A stretch of DNA of 51,295 nt from an uncultured Oscillospiraceae bacterium (GTDB taxonomy: Bacteria > Bacillota > Clostridia > Oscillospirales > Oscillospiraceae). The position numbers were made by a program, and so were the translations under genes. The first letter of the stretch is position 1; each line of letters begins with the position of its first letter. Shown piece by piece: positions 1 to 6,283 of this stretch. A model generated the notes under the pieces. That model was not told where the DNA came from, made no database searches, and saw only the letters and a list, made by a program, of their open reading frames with translations. The stretch is from contig CALWXF010000015.1 in NCBI GenBank assembly GCA_944385445.1, forward strand, positions 1 through 51,295. The letters are read 5' to 3'.

Positions 1-656
1 CAGTAGGTCTTGAAGGCGGTGTACTCGTCGGGGAACATCTGCACCCAGGAGTGGGCCATGGTGCCGGTGGCGGGGGTGGCAAACATCTGGTCGGCCATGG
101 CGCAGGCGGTGCCGGAGGCCCCGGCGATATAGCTGGCCCGGGCGCCCAGCAGCGCCCCGTCCGCACCCTGGGCCCGGCGGGAGCCGAACTCCGCCACGGG
201 CTTGCCCTGGGCAGCCCGGACGATGCGGTTGGACTTGGTGGCGATGAGGGACTGGTGGTTCAGGGTCAGCAGCAGATAGGTCTCCACGAACTGGGCCTCA
301 ATGGCAGGGGCCCGCACGGTGAGAATGGGCTCCCGGGGGAAGATGGGGGTGCCCTCCGGCACGGCCCAGATGTCCCCGGTGAAGTGGAAGGTGCGCAGAT
401 ACTCCAAAAACTCCTTCGAGAAGGTATTCTTGGAGCGCAGGTAGGCAATGTCCTCCTCGTCGAAGTGGAGGTCCCGGATGTAGGAGATCACCTGCTCCAG
501 TCCGGCGGCAATGGCGAAGCCGCCGCCGTCGGGGACGCTGCGGAAGAAGATATCGAAATAGCAGATTTGATCGGCCACGCCGGTCTGAAAATAGCCGTTG
601 CCCATGGTCAGCTCGTAGAAGTCGGTGAGCATGGTGTAGTTGACGTGATGTTGCAC
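1..656 (-). CDS. pncB: Nicotinate phosphoribosyltransferase, 3' part cut by window edge
   Basis: Converts nicotinate and PRPP to nicotinate mononucleotide in the NAD salvage (Preiss-Handler) pathway; cytosolic. The reverse-strand reading frame is open from a GTG at 656 to the left edge. The N-terminus contains LTDFYELTMGNGYF, and the family signature EFGSRRAQGADGALLGARA follows about 150 residues in, as in clostridial pncB proteins. The GTG is chosen because AAAGGGGG lies 8 nt upstream; no ATG is as well placed. Only about 218 residues are inside the window, so completeness cannot be judged. It is divergent from dpaA and has its own promoter at 692-720. Family identity is firm; the start codon is a reasoned choice. 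Confidence 0.9.
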   Translation of the reverse strand, partial: MQHHVNYTMLTDFYELTMGNGYFQTGVADQICYFDIFFRSVPDGGGFAIAAGLEQVISYIRDLHFDEEDIAYLRSKNTFSKEFLEYLRTFHFTGDIWAVPEGTPIFPREPILTVRAPAIEAQFVETYLLLTLNHQSLIATKSNRIVRAAQGKPVAEFGSRRAQGADGALLGARASYIAGASGTACAMADQMFATPATGTMAHSWVQMFPDEYTAFKTY

Positions 657-691
657 AGGGATGTCCCCCTTTAACTAAAATCGTAGCCTCT

Positions 692-720
692 ATTATAAGC
701 TGTCTTGACACAAATTGCAA
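692..720 (-). promoter_or_regulatory. Sigma-A type promoter for pncB
   Basis: On the reverse strand TTGCAA (715-720), a 17-nt spacer and a perfect TATAAT (692-697) lie about 35 nt ahead of the pncB ribosome binding site. Confidence 0.7.
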
Positions 721-819
721 TCATTCCTTCCGTACTTCTTCCAGATGTCACCACCCGGAAGGAGGGGAATACACTGGGATGAGGGCGGTGCCGGAAGGCA
801 AACGGCCCCGGAGAGGAGC

Positions 820-1686
820 ATGGGAAGGAACATGGAACGAACGCACATCTGGGTCATTGGAGGAGATCGGCGGCAGAGCATATTAGCCGGGCTGCTGCGA
901 GACGACGGCCACAGGGTACATACCTTGGGGCTGGGGGAGGAGGAGGCGGAGGGGCCGGACCTGGACGGCATCGGGGAGGCCCACTGCGTCATTCTCCCCC
1001 TGCCGGCGCAGCAGCCGGAGGGGTGGGTGTACACCCCACTGAGCACCCTTCGTCTGTCGGTGGAGCAGGTGTTGGAGCACATGCAGCCGGGGCAACTGGT
1101 GTGCGGCGGGCTGCTCACCCCCAGCTTCACCCACCAGGCCCAGGCGTTGAACCTGCGGGTCATAGACTATTATGCCCGGGAAGAGCTGACGTTGCTCAAC
1201 GCCATTCCCACCGCAGAAGGGGCCATTGGTCTGGCCATGGAGCGCATGCCCACCACCATCCACAATGCTCGCATCTGGATTTTGGGCTTTGGACGGGTGG
1301 GGCAGGCCCTGGGGATTCGCCTCCACGCTCTGGGGGCCAAGGTGTGCATTTTGGCCCGAAACCCCGCCCAGCGGGCCCTGGCCAAGAGCTTGGGCCTGGA
1401 GGCCGAGCCCATCCGGGGCATGGGGGAGTGGCTGCACTGTCCCCATCTGGTGGTGAACACCGTGCCCGCCCCCCTGATGGGGGTGGAGGAGCTGTCCGCT
1501 CTGCGGGAAGGGGCCTGGGTGATGGACCTGGCCTCGGAGCCAGGGGGCGTGGACCATCAGGCGGCCCAGGCACTGGGGGTGCCCGTGGTGTGGGCCAGAG
1601 GCCTGCCGGGTAAGGTGGCTCCCCACACGGCGGCGGAGTACCTCAAAGACACCGTCTATCACATTATGGAGGAGTTGGGAGTGTAA
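820..1686 (+). CDS. dpaA: Dipicolinate synthase subunit A
   Basis: With DpaB it makes dipicolinic acid from the lysine-pathway intermediate dihydrodipicolinate in the mother cell during sporulation; the product is loaded into the spore core with calcium. The N-terminus has WVIGGDRRQ, matching the start of B. subtilis SpoVFA. The middle has NAIPTAEGAIGLAMERMP followed by a Rossmann motif, ILGFGRVGQALG, and the C-terminal part has DLASEPGGVD and a GLPGKVAPHTAAEYL-type ending typical of the family. Length is about 288 aa, as expected. ATG 820 has GGAG six nt upstream; ATG 832 is a possible alternative. Two nt separate its stop from dpaB. No clear sigma-K promoter could be picked out, so mother-cell expression is inferred from family knowledge. 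Confidence 0.93.
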   Translation: MGRNMERTHIWVIGGDRRQSILAGLLRDDGHRVHTLGLGEEEAEGPDLDGIGEAHCVILPLPAQQPEGWVYTPLSTLRLSVEQVLEHMQPGQLVCGGLLTPSFTHQAQALNLRVIDYYAREELTLLNAIPTAEGAIGLAMERMPTTIHNARIWILGFGRVGQALGIRLHALGAKVCILARNPAQRALAKSLGLEAEPIRGMGEWLHCPHLVVNTVPAPLMGVEELSALREGAWVMDLASEPGGVDHQAAQALGVPVVWARGLPGKVAPHTAAEYLKDTVYHIMEELGV

Positions 1687-1688
1687 GA

Positions 1689-2270
1689 ATGGAAGCGAAA
1701 AACATTGGGTTTGCCTTTTGTGGCTCCTTTTGTACCATGGCCAGAGCTCTGGATACCCTGGAGCAGCTGGCAGGAAAATACACCCAAATCTGGCCCATTG
1801 TCTCCGAGACCGTGGCCAGCACCGATACCCGCTTTGGCAACAGCCATGATTTTATGCGGGAGATGGAGCGGATATGCGGGCGGAGGGTCATCCATACCGT
1901 GGCGGAGGCTGAGCCCATCGGGCCCCGGAAGCTGCTGGACGCCCTGGTCATCTGTCCCTGTACGGGCAACACCCTGGCCAAGCTGGCCCACGGCGTCACT
2001 GACGGCACGGTGACCATGGCCGCCAAGGCCCATCTGCGCAATGGCCGGCCCCTGGTCCTGGCCCTGGCCACCAACGACGGCCTGGCGGCCTCCGCCCCCA
2101 ATGTGGGCACCATGCTGGGGCGGAAAGGGGTGTTTTTTGTCCCCTTCCGCCAGGATGACTGCTACGAGAAGCCCACGTCTCTGGTGTCGGATTTTTCCCT
2201 CACCGGGGACACCCTGGCCCTGGCCATGCAGGGCAAACAGTATCAGCCTCTCTTGTTGGGGGCAAAGTGA
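1689..2270 (+). CDS. dpaB: Dipicolinate synthase subunit B
   Basis: Flavoprotein-fold partner of DpaA in dipicolinate synthesis for spores. The 193-aa protein begins IGFAFCGSFCTMARAL, has STDTRFGNSHDF, then LVICPCTGNTLAKLAHGVTD and FVPFRQDDCYEKP, which align along the whole length with B. subtilis SpoVFB. It starts 2 nt after dpaA, so the pair is a transcription unit. The dpa genes stand alone here, without the asd-dapG genes that follow them in Bacillus. A hairpin at 2278-2324 follows the stop. Confidence 0.93.
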   Translation: MEAKNIGFAFCGSFCTMARALDTLEQLAGKYTQIWPIVSETVASTDTRFGNSHDFMREMERICGRRVIHTVAEAEPIGPRKLLDALVICPCTGNTLAKLAHGVTDGTVTMAAKAHLRNGRPLVLALATNDGLAASAPNVGTMLGRKGVFFVPFRQDDCYEKPTSLVSDFSLTGDTLALAMQGKQYQPLLLGAK

Positions 2271-2277
2271 CGAAAAA

Positions 2278-2324
2278 CAGCCTCCGGTGGCGGGATTTTT
2301 AGGGTTGCAAACCACCGGGGGCTG
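2278..2324 (+). terminator. Hairpin after dpaB, possible weak terminator
   Basis: CAGCCTCCGGTGG (2278-2290) pairs with CCACCGGGGGCTG (2312-2324), with one G-U pair and a 21-nt loop. No real T tract follows, only mixed AT sequence, so it may stabilise the mRNA end rather than terminate. Confidence 0.4.
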
Positions 2325-2354
2325 TCATATAATGATATTTACCTGGGCAAATCA

Positions 2355-2587
2355 TGGACTGGCCCGGTAGAAACTGCCTAAAATGGAAAGGATGTGACAT
2401 GCGCCGTGGCAGGTGACCCATCTAGTCGAAGTTGGAAAATATGTTTGCGGCGTATGGATTGAGGGGGATGTCCCGACATCCTTTCTGTCTTCGTGCGCCC
2501 GCGGCCTGTGGACAACAGGATAAAATCAGCGGAAGCGGCACGGGGACAAACCACCCCTTTGCCTGCTCGGGAAAGGTGTGAACCAAT
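2355..2587 (+). promoter_or_regulatory. Promoter and structured leader upstream of corA, class unknown
   Basis: The 317 nt between dpaB and corA hold no credible ORF. A plausible promoter is TGGACT (2355-2360), an 18-nt spacer and TAAAAT (2379-2384). The leader after it folds into several helices visible by eye: CATGCGCCG (2398-2406) with CGGCGTATG (about 2449-2457), a perfect GGATGTC/GACATCC hairpin near 2467-2482, CCTGT/ACAGG around 2504-2520 inside an outer CGTGC/GCACG helix, and GGGG/CCCC near 2542-2556 just before the corA ribosome binding site. I looked for the M-box, Mn (yybP-ykoY), ydaO and NiCo consensus segments and did not find them. A metal- or nucleotide-sensing leader is an inference from the corA context. 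Confidence 0.4.
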
Positions 2588-3517
2588 GTGATTAGCATTT
2601 ACAAGACCATTGACGGAAAAATGACCAAGCTGGATACGGTGGAGGACGGCTGCTGGATCAACCTCATCTACCCCAGCGAGGACGAGCTGAAGACCATCTC
2701 GGTGACCTTGGGGGTAGAGCTGCCCTTCTTGAAGGCTGCCCTGGACGAGGAGGAGACCTCCCGTATTGACAGCGAGGACGGCCAGACCCTCATCATTGTG
2801 GACACCCCCGCCATGGAGCGGGATGAGACCGGCGTGGTGTACTCCACCCTGCCTATGGGCATCATCGTCACCGAAAAGCACATCGTCACCGTCTGTTTGA
2901 AGGAGACCTCGGTGGTGCGGGACTTGCAGGACGGCCTGGTCAAGGACGTGCGCACCCAGCAGCGCACCCGGTTTATCCTCAACATCCTGCTGCTGGTGGC
3001 CAAGCGCTACCTGCAATATCTGAAGCAGATCGACAAGACCTACAACTACATGGAGCGGCAGCTGTACAAGTCCCAGCGCAACAAGGAGCTCATTCAGCTG
3101 CTGGATTTGGAGAAGTCCCTGGTCTACTTCAACACCTCTTTGAAGGCCAACGAGGTGACCCTGGAGAAGATCCTCCGGGGCCGCATCGTCACCCTCTACG
3201 AGGAGGACCATGACCTGCTGGAGGACGTGCTCATTGAGGTGCGTCAGGCCATCGAGATGGCCCAGATTTACTCCTCCATCATCTCCGGCATGATGGACGC
3301 CTTCGCCTCGGTGATCTCCAACAACCTGAACGTGATCATGAAGGTGCTCACCTCCATCACCATCCTCATGACAGTGCCCAATATCATTTTCGGCTACTTC
3401 GGTATGAACATCACCGGTGGCCTGCCCCTGGACCAGTTCTGGTGGGTGCCTCTGCTGATGAGCGTGGCCATCATTGTGGTGCTGGCCATCATCCTCAAAA
3501 AGAAGGATTTGTTTTAA
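2588..3517 (+). CDS. corA: CorA-family magnesium/divalent cation transporter
   Basis: Membrane channel for Mg2+ (some family members move Co2+ or Zn2+), pentameric, with a large cytoplasmic N-domain. The 309-aa protein has a mixed alpha/beta N-terminal half, a long helical stretch from about residue 130 to 240, and two C-terminal membrane segments. The first ends in the signature YFGMNI; a short loop and a second segment, then a KKKDLF tail, follow. The start is GTG 2588 with AAAGGTG about 9 nt upstream; the overlapping ATG at 2586 is out of frame and hits TGA at once. A strong terminator follows. The structured leader upstream suggests RNA-level control. Confidence 0.9.
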   Translation: MISIYKTIDGKMTKLDTVEDGCWINLIYPSEDELKTISVTLGVELPFLKAALDEEETSRIDSEDGQTLIIVDTPAMERDETGVVYSTLPMGIIVTEKHIVTVCLKETSVVRDLQDGLVKDVRTQQRTRFILNILLLVAKRYLQYLKQIDKTYNYMERQLYKSQRNKELIQLLDLEKSLVYFNTSLKANEVTLEKILRGRIVTLYEEDHDLLEDVLIEVRQAIEMAQIYSSIISGMMDAFASVISNNLNVIMKVLTSITILMTVPNIIFGYFGMNITGGLPLDQFWWVPLLMSVAIIVVLAIILKKKDLF

Positions 3518-3522
3518 CGACA

Positions 3523-3560
3523 AACGCCCTGGAAAGTGGAACCTTTCCAGGGCGTTTTAT
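3523..3560 (+). terminator. Intrinsic terminator of corA
   Basis: AACGCCCTGGAAAG (3523-3536) pairs perfectly with CTTTCCAGGGCGTT (3543-3556), followed by TTAT. Confidence 0.85.
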
Positions 3561-3592
3561 TGAGCCAGGCTCCAGAAATTTGCCAAGCCATA

Positions 3593-3747
3593 GGCTCCCT
3601 TGTGTAAAGGGAGCTGTCAGCCGTAAGGCTGACTGAGGGATTGTCTGTGCTGGGAGGCCAAAAGGGCAAGCAACAATAGGAGAGCCTGTCCCGTCAATCC
3701 CTCCGTCACGGCTCACGCCGTGCCACCTCCCTTTGTACAAGGGAGGC
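3593..3747. repeat. REP-like intergenic repeat, two inverted ~50-bp half-units
   Basis: The left arm begins GGCTCCCTTGTGTAAAGGGAG and ends GAGGGATTG; the right arm is its imperfect inverted copy, CAATCCCTCCGTCACGGC to GGGAGGC. Each arm contains two small hairpins (CTCCCTT/AAGGGAG and a GTCAGCC/GGCTGAC or CACGGC/GCCGTG stem). Related half-units recur at 34479-34601 but with the arms in the opposite order. No transposase is encoded. It sits between corA and the WYL regulator gene. Confidence 0.75.
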
Positions 3748-3759
3748 TTTTACGAAAGC

Positions 3760-3804
3760 AAATGCAGGTCCGAAACGGCGGAAACGCCCTCAGGACCTGC
3801 ATTT
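3760..3804. terminator. Hairpin downstream of the WYL regulator
   Basis: AAATGCAGGTCC (3760-3771) pairs with GGACCTGCATTT (3793-3804). The T-rich tail is stronger on the plus strand (TTTTTCATTTTTC); on the minus strand a shorter TTTGCTTTC follows. Confidence 0.55.
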
Positions 3805-3822
3805 TTCATTTTTCATTCTTCG

Positions 3823-4728
3823 TTATTCATTGGATGCGTAGGCCTGCCGCAGGAGTTCACTGGCCTGAGCCAGCTGGCGCTGGAGGCTGGCGGGGGAGAG
3901 CACCTCCACGCCGCCGCCGAAGGACAGCAGATAGCTGGCCAGCCAACCTCCGTCGGGGAAGACGGTGGACACCAGCAGGGAGCCGTCGGGCTGGGGGGTG
4001 ACACAGCGGCGGTCAAACTCGTCATACACCCGGTGGGCCAGGCTGGGGGCAAAGCGCAGCTCGGCCTCCACCCGGAACAGAGGGGGGATCTCCCCGGACA
4101 GCTCCGGGGCGGGGGGATTCATCAGCCGGTGGAAGGGCTGGTCGGTGATGGTCAAATCCAGCATCCGGGTCAGTCGGAAGGTGCGGTAGCACTCCTGGAA
4201 GGGGCAATAGGCCTGGAGATACCAGCCGTTGCCCTGGAACACCAGCCGCACCGGCTGCACCAGGTAGGGCATCTGCTCCCCCTGGGAGCTGGCATAGGTA
4301 AACTGCACCGCACGGCGCTGTAAAATGGCCTCTCGCAGCAGCTTGAAGTCCTCGGTGTCCCCGGCAGAGGCACCCCAGTGGGTGAGGTATACCTGCAGCC
4401 AGTCCTCCTCGGGTCGGCGGAACAGGGCGGAGAGCTTGGCCAGGGTGGCCTCCCGCTGGGCATCCTGGTCGTCGTCCAGGGCGGCCAGCAGCTGCTGCTG
4501 TTCCCCGGGGGTGAACAGGTTGGGGTCGGGGGCGCAGCCCGCCATGAGGGTGACGCCGCCGTTTTTGCCCGGAGCGGTGCACACCGGCACCCCGGCGGCC
4601 GACAGAGCGTCAATTTCCCGGTAGATGGTACTCACCGATACCTGGAGCATTTGAGCCAGCTGAGGGGCGGTGATGCGGTCGTGCTCCAGCAGCAGGGAGA
4701 GAATTTGAATGAGTCGATTGGCGGACAT
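3823..4728 (-). CDS. YafY/DeoR-type transcriptional regulator with WYL domain
   Basis: Predicted DNA-binding regulator of about 301 aa. Residues 1-60 form a winged helix-turn-helix (RLIQILSLLLEHDRITAPQL, then SVSTIYREIDALSAAGVPV). The WYL ligand-binding domain follows, with the tell-tale stretches AILQRRAVQFTYAS, PYLVQPVRLVFQGNGWYLQA and YRTFRLTRML, and a C-terminal WCX-like extension. WYL domains sense nucleotides or other small ligands in several families; the ligand here is unknown. The start at 4728 is fixed by AGGAGGTG 6 nt upstream. It is a single gene with its own near-consensus promoter and flanked by terminators, so its target is not evident from context. Confidence 0.85.
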   Translation of the reverse strand: MSANRLIQILSLLLEHDRITAPQLAQMLQVSVSTIYREIDALSAAGVPVCTAPGKNGGVTLMAGCAPDPNLFTPGEQQQLLAALDDDQDAQREATLAKLSALFRRPEEDWLQVYLTHWGASAGDTEDFKLLREAILQRRAVQFTYASSQGEQMPYLVQPVRLVFQGNGWYLQAYCPFQECYRTFRLTRMLDLTITDQPFHRLMNPPAPELSGEIPPLFRVEAELRFAPSLAHRVYDEFDRRCVTPQPDGSLLVSTVFPDGGWLASYLLSFGGGVEVLSPASLQRQLAQASELLRQAYASNE

Positions 4729-4753
4729 AGTTTCACCTCCTAGGGGTGTCCCC

Positions 4754-4782
4754 AGTATATCAGAATGGGGGATTTCTGTAAA
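4754..4782 (-). promoter_or_regulatory. Sigma-A promoter of the WYL regulator
   Basis: On the reverse strand TTTACA (4777-4782), 17-nt spacer, TATACT (4754-4759), about 25 nt ahead of the start codon. Confidence 0.75.
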
Positions 4783-4864
4783 GGAAAACGCCGAATTGAG
4801 GCGGAAATGTGGACATAGCCCGGTAGAGGCCTTGCCGGAACGGGGTCCCCGTTCCAGGGACAAC

Positions 4865-4896
4865 AAACGCCCGATTCCTGGGGAATCGGGCGTTTT
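4865..4896 (-). terminator. Terminator of the infC-rpmI-rplT operon
   Basis: Perfect stem AAACGCCCGATTCC / GGAATCGGGCGTTT just past the rplT stop. Confidence 0.8.
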
Positions 4897-4905
4897 CAAA
4901 CTAAA

Positions 4906-5262
4906 TTAGGCCAGCTTGCTCTTGGCCAGCTCGGTGAGCTGGGTGAAAGCGGCCTTGTCGTTGACGGCCAGCTCGGAGAGCATCTTGCGGTTGATCTCCA
5001 CGCCAGCCAGCTTCAGGCCGTGCATAAAGGTGGAGTAGTTCATGCCGTTGGTCTTGCAAGCGGCGTTGATGCGGGCGATCCACAGCTGACGGAAGTCACG
5101 CTTCTTCAGCTTGCGGCCGGTGTAGGCGTACTGCAGGGACTTCATCACCTGCTCGTTGGCCATCTTGAAGTGCTTGCTCTTGGCACCCCAGTAGCCCTTG
5201 GCCAGCTTCAGGATCTTATTTCTTCTCTTACGGGTCATCATTGCGCCCTTAACTCTTGCCAT
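4906..5262 (-). CDS. rplT: 50S ribosomal protein L20
   Basis: 118-aa ribosomal protein needed early in 50S assembly, binding 23S rRNA; in B. subtilis and E. coli it also represses its own operon. The sequence [19 protein letters not shown], then [20 protein letters not shown] and [20 protein letters not shown] is unmistakable. Start at 5262 has AGGAGG about 10 nt upstream. It is the last gene of infC-rpmI-rplT, 39 nt after rpmI, and is followed by a terminator. Confidence 0.98.
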   Translation of the reverse strand: MARVKGAMMTRKRRNKILKLAKGYWGAKSKHFKMANEQVMKSLQYAYTGRKLKKRDFRQLWIARINAACKTNGMNYSTFMHGLKLAGVEINRKMLSELAVNDKAAFTQLTELAKSKLA

Positions 5263-5301
5263 TGTCGTTCAGCCTCCTATATGTGAGTGTATCAGGTTAT
5301 C

Positions 5302-5505
5302 TTATTTGTAGGGGATCAAGCGCTTGACGGTGGCCTGGTTGGTCACGTCAGCGTAGGCACCCTTGCGGAGGCCTCTCTTGAGCTTGGTGGTCTTGCCGTG
5401 GCCGTTGAGCAGGTGACGGCGCTTGGTGCAGGCACGCTTCACACGGCCGCTCTTGGTCAGCGAAAAGCGCTTCTTGGCGCCGCTGTGGGTCTTGATCTTA
5501 GGCAT
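5302..5505 (-). CDS. rpmI: 50S ribosomal protein L35
   Basis: 67-aa basic ribosomal protein of the large subunit. Sequence MPKIKTHSGAKKRFSLTKSG followed by ACTKRRHLLNGHGKTTKLKR fits L35 throughout, at normal length. AAAGGAG lies 10 nt before the ATG. Second gene in infC-rpmI-rplT. Confidence 0.97.
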   Translation of the reverse strand: MPKIKTHSGAKKRFSLTKSGRVKRACTKRRHLLNGHGKTTKLKRGLRKGAYADVTNQATVKRLIPYK

Positions 5506-5558
5506 GGTGGTTATCTCCTTTACTCTTTGAATGGTGGGCAGCGTGTGCCCGGAGGATA

Positions 5559-6086
5559 TTACTTGTTGGTCTTGCTGCTTTTAGCGGAGAGGAAAATGCT
5601 CATGTGCCGGCCCTCCAGCTTGGGCTCCTTGTCCAGGTTGGCCAGCTCGGCGCACTGCTGGGCAAAGTCCATGAGCAGATTGCGGCCGATTTCGGTGTGA
5701 GCCATCTCACGGCCACGGAATCGCACGGTTACCTTCACCCGGTTGCCGTCAGCCAGGAACTTCTGGGCGTTGCGCAGCTTGGTGTTGAAGTCACCGATGT
5801 CGATGCCGGGGGACATGCGCACTTCCTTGATCTCAACGACGTGCTGGTTCTTCTTGGCCTCTTTCTCCCGCTTGGCCTGCTCGAACTTGAACTTGCCATA
5901 GTCCATGAGCTTGCACACAGGGGGGACGGCGTTGGGAGAGATTTTTACCAGGTCCAAACCGGCCTCGTCGGCGTGACGCTGGGCCTGAGCCGCAGACATG
6001 ACGCCCAGCTGGCTGCCGTCGGCGCCAATCAGGCGAACCTCACGGTCACGAATCTCCTCGTTGATCTGATGGGTTGGGTTAGCTAT
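5559..6086 (-). CDS. infC: Translation initiation factor IF-3, apparent AUA start
   Basis: Binds the 30S subunit, keeps subunits apart and proofreads the start codon and initiator tRNA. The 175-aa frame begins (I)ANPTHQINEEIRDREVRLIG, has the N-domain/linker KLMDYGKFKFEQAKREKEAK and the C-domain RFRGREMAHTEIG, full length for IF-3. No ATG, GTG or TTG fits: the nearest internal ATG would remove much of the N-domain. AGGAGG (rc of 6096-6101) lies 9 nt before an ATA at 6086-6084, so ATA is the likely start. IF-3 genes elsewhere use AUU or similar rare starts, letting IF-3 repress its own synthesis. The ATA overlaps the UAG of a short upstream ORF. The N-terminal assignment rests on this reasoning alone. 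Confidence 0.93.
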   Translation of the reverse strand: MANPTHQINEEIRDREVRLIGADGSQLGVMSAAQAQRHADEAGLDLVKISPNAVPPVCKLMDYGKFKFEQAKREKEAKKNQHVVEIKEVRMSPGIDIGDFNTKLRNAQKFLADGNRVKVTVRFRGREMAHTEIGRNLLMDFAQQCAELANLDKEPKLEGRHMSIFLSAKSSKTNK

Positions 6087-6187
6087 GGCAAAGCACCTCC
6101 TGAGAAACAAAAAATGTGAGTGCAGAACAAGCACCCACATCCACAACAAAAAACGACAACCGAATTCGATTGCGTGTTTTTTACCAT
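6083..6187 (-). CDS. Cys-rich 34-codon leader ORF overlapping infC
   Basis: Starts at ATG 6187 preceded by AAAGAGGT, and encodes MVKNTQSNSVVVF followed by CCGCGCLFCTHIFCF and a short tail. Six Cys codons fall within 14 codons. Its TAG stop (6085-6083) overlaps the ATA start of infC as ATAG, an arrangement that would allow translational coupling. The ORF runs through the leader terminator hairpin (6109-6139), so a translating ribosome would disrupt it. I know no named family for this peptide. It could be a regulatory leader peptide (for example sensing cysteine or ribosome availability), or the Cys codons could be a by-product of the GT-rich hairpin. Confidence 0.45.
   Translation of the reverse strand: MVKNTQSNSVVVFCCGCGCLFCTHIFCFSGGALP
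6109..6139 (-). terminator. Attenuator-type terminator in the infC leader
   Basis: On the reverse strand TGTGGGTGC, loop TTGTTCT, GCACTCACA, one G-U pair, directly followed by TTTTTT. It lies after the operon promoter and before the infC ribosome binding site, so it would stop transcription before infC. In B. subtilis the same operon is controlled by L20-dependent leader termination; whether L20 acts here is unknown. Confidence 0.7.
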
Positions 6188-6254
6188 GTAAACCTCTTTG
6201 CCTTGCGCTGGAGGTGAGGACGGCGGTGCCATACCTGCTTTGTTTTGCTCTGGT

Positions 6255-6283
6255 ATTATATCAAGTGGATATGGGATTGTCAA
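6255..6283 (-). promoter_or_regulatory. Consensus promoter of infC-rpmI-rplT
   Basis: Perfect TTGACA (6278-6283), 17-nt spacer, perfect TATAAT (6255-6260) on the reverse strand. The -35 and spacer lie inside the last codons of the upstream MATE gene, leaving a leader of roughly 160 nt before infC. Confidence 0.9.

Noticed and set aside
2391-2587. M-box, yybP-ykoY, ydaO or NiCo riboswitch ahead of corA
   Set aside because: None of their conserved sequence blocks was found; the leader is kept as unassigned.
2378-3523. 381-codon minus-strand frame opposite corA
   Set aside because: Low-complexity antisense of corA with no ribosome binding site or motifs.
3823-4899. Longer N-terminus (start 4899) for the WYL regulator
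   Set aside because: The extra residues cross the promoter and ribosome binding site; AGGAGGTG fixes the start at 4728.
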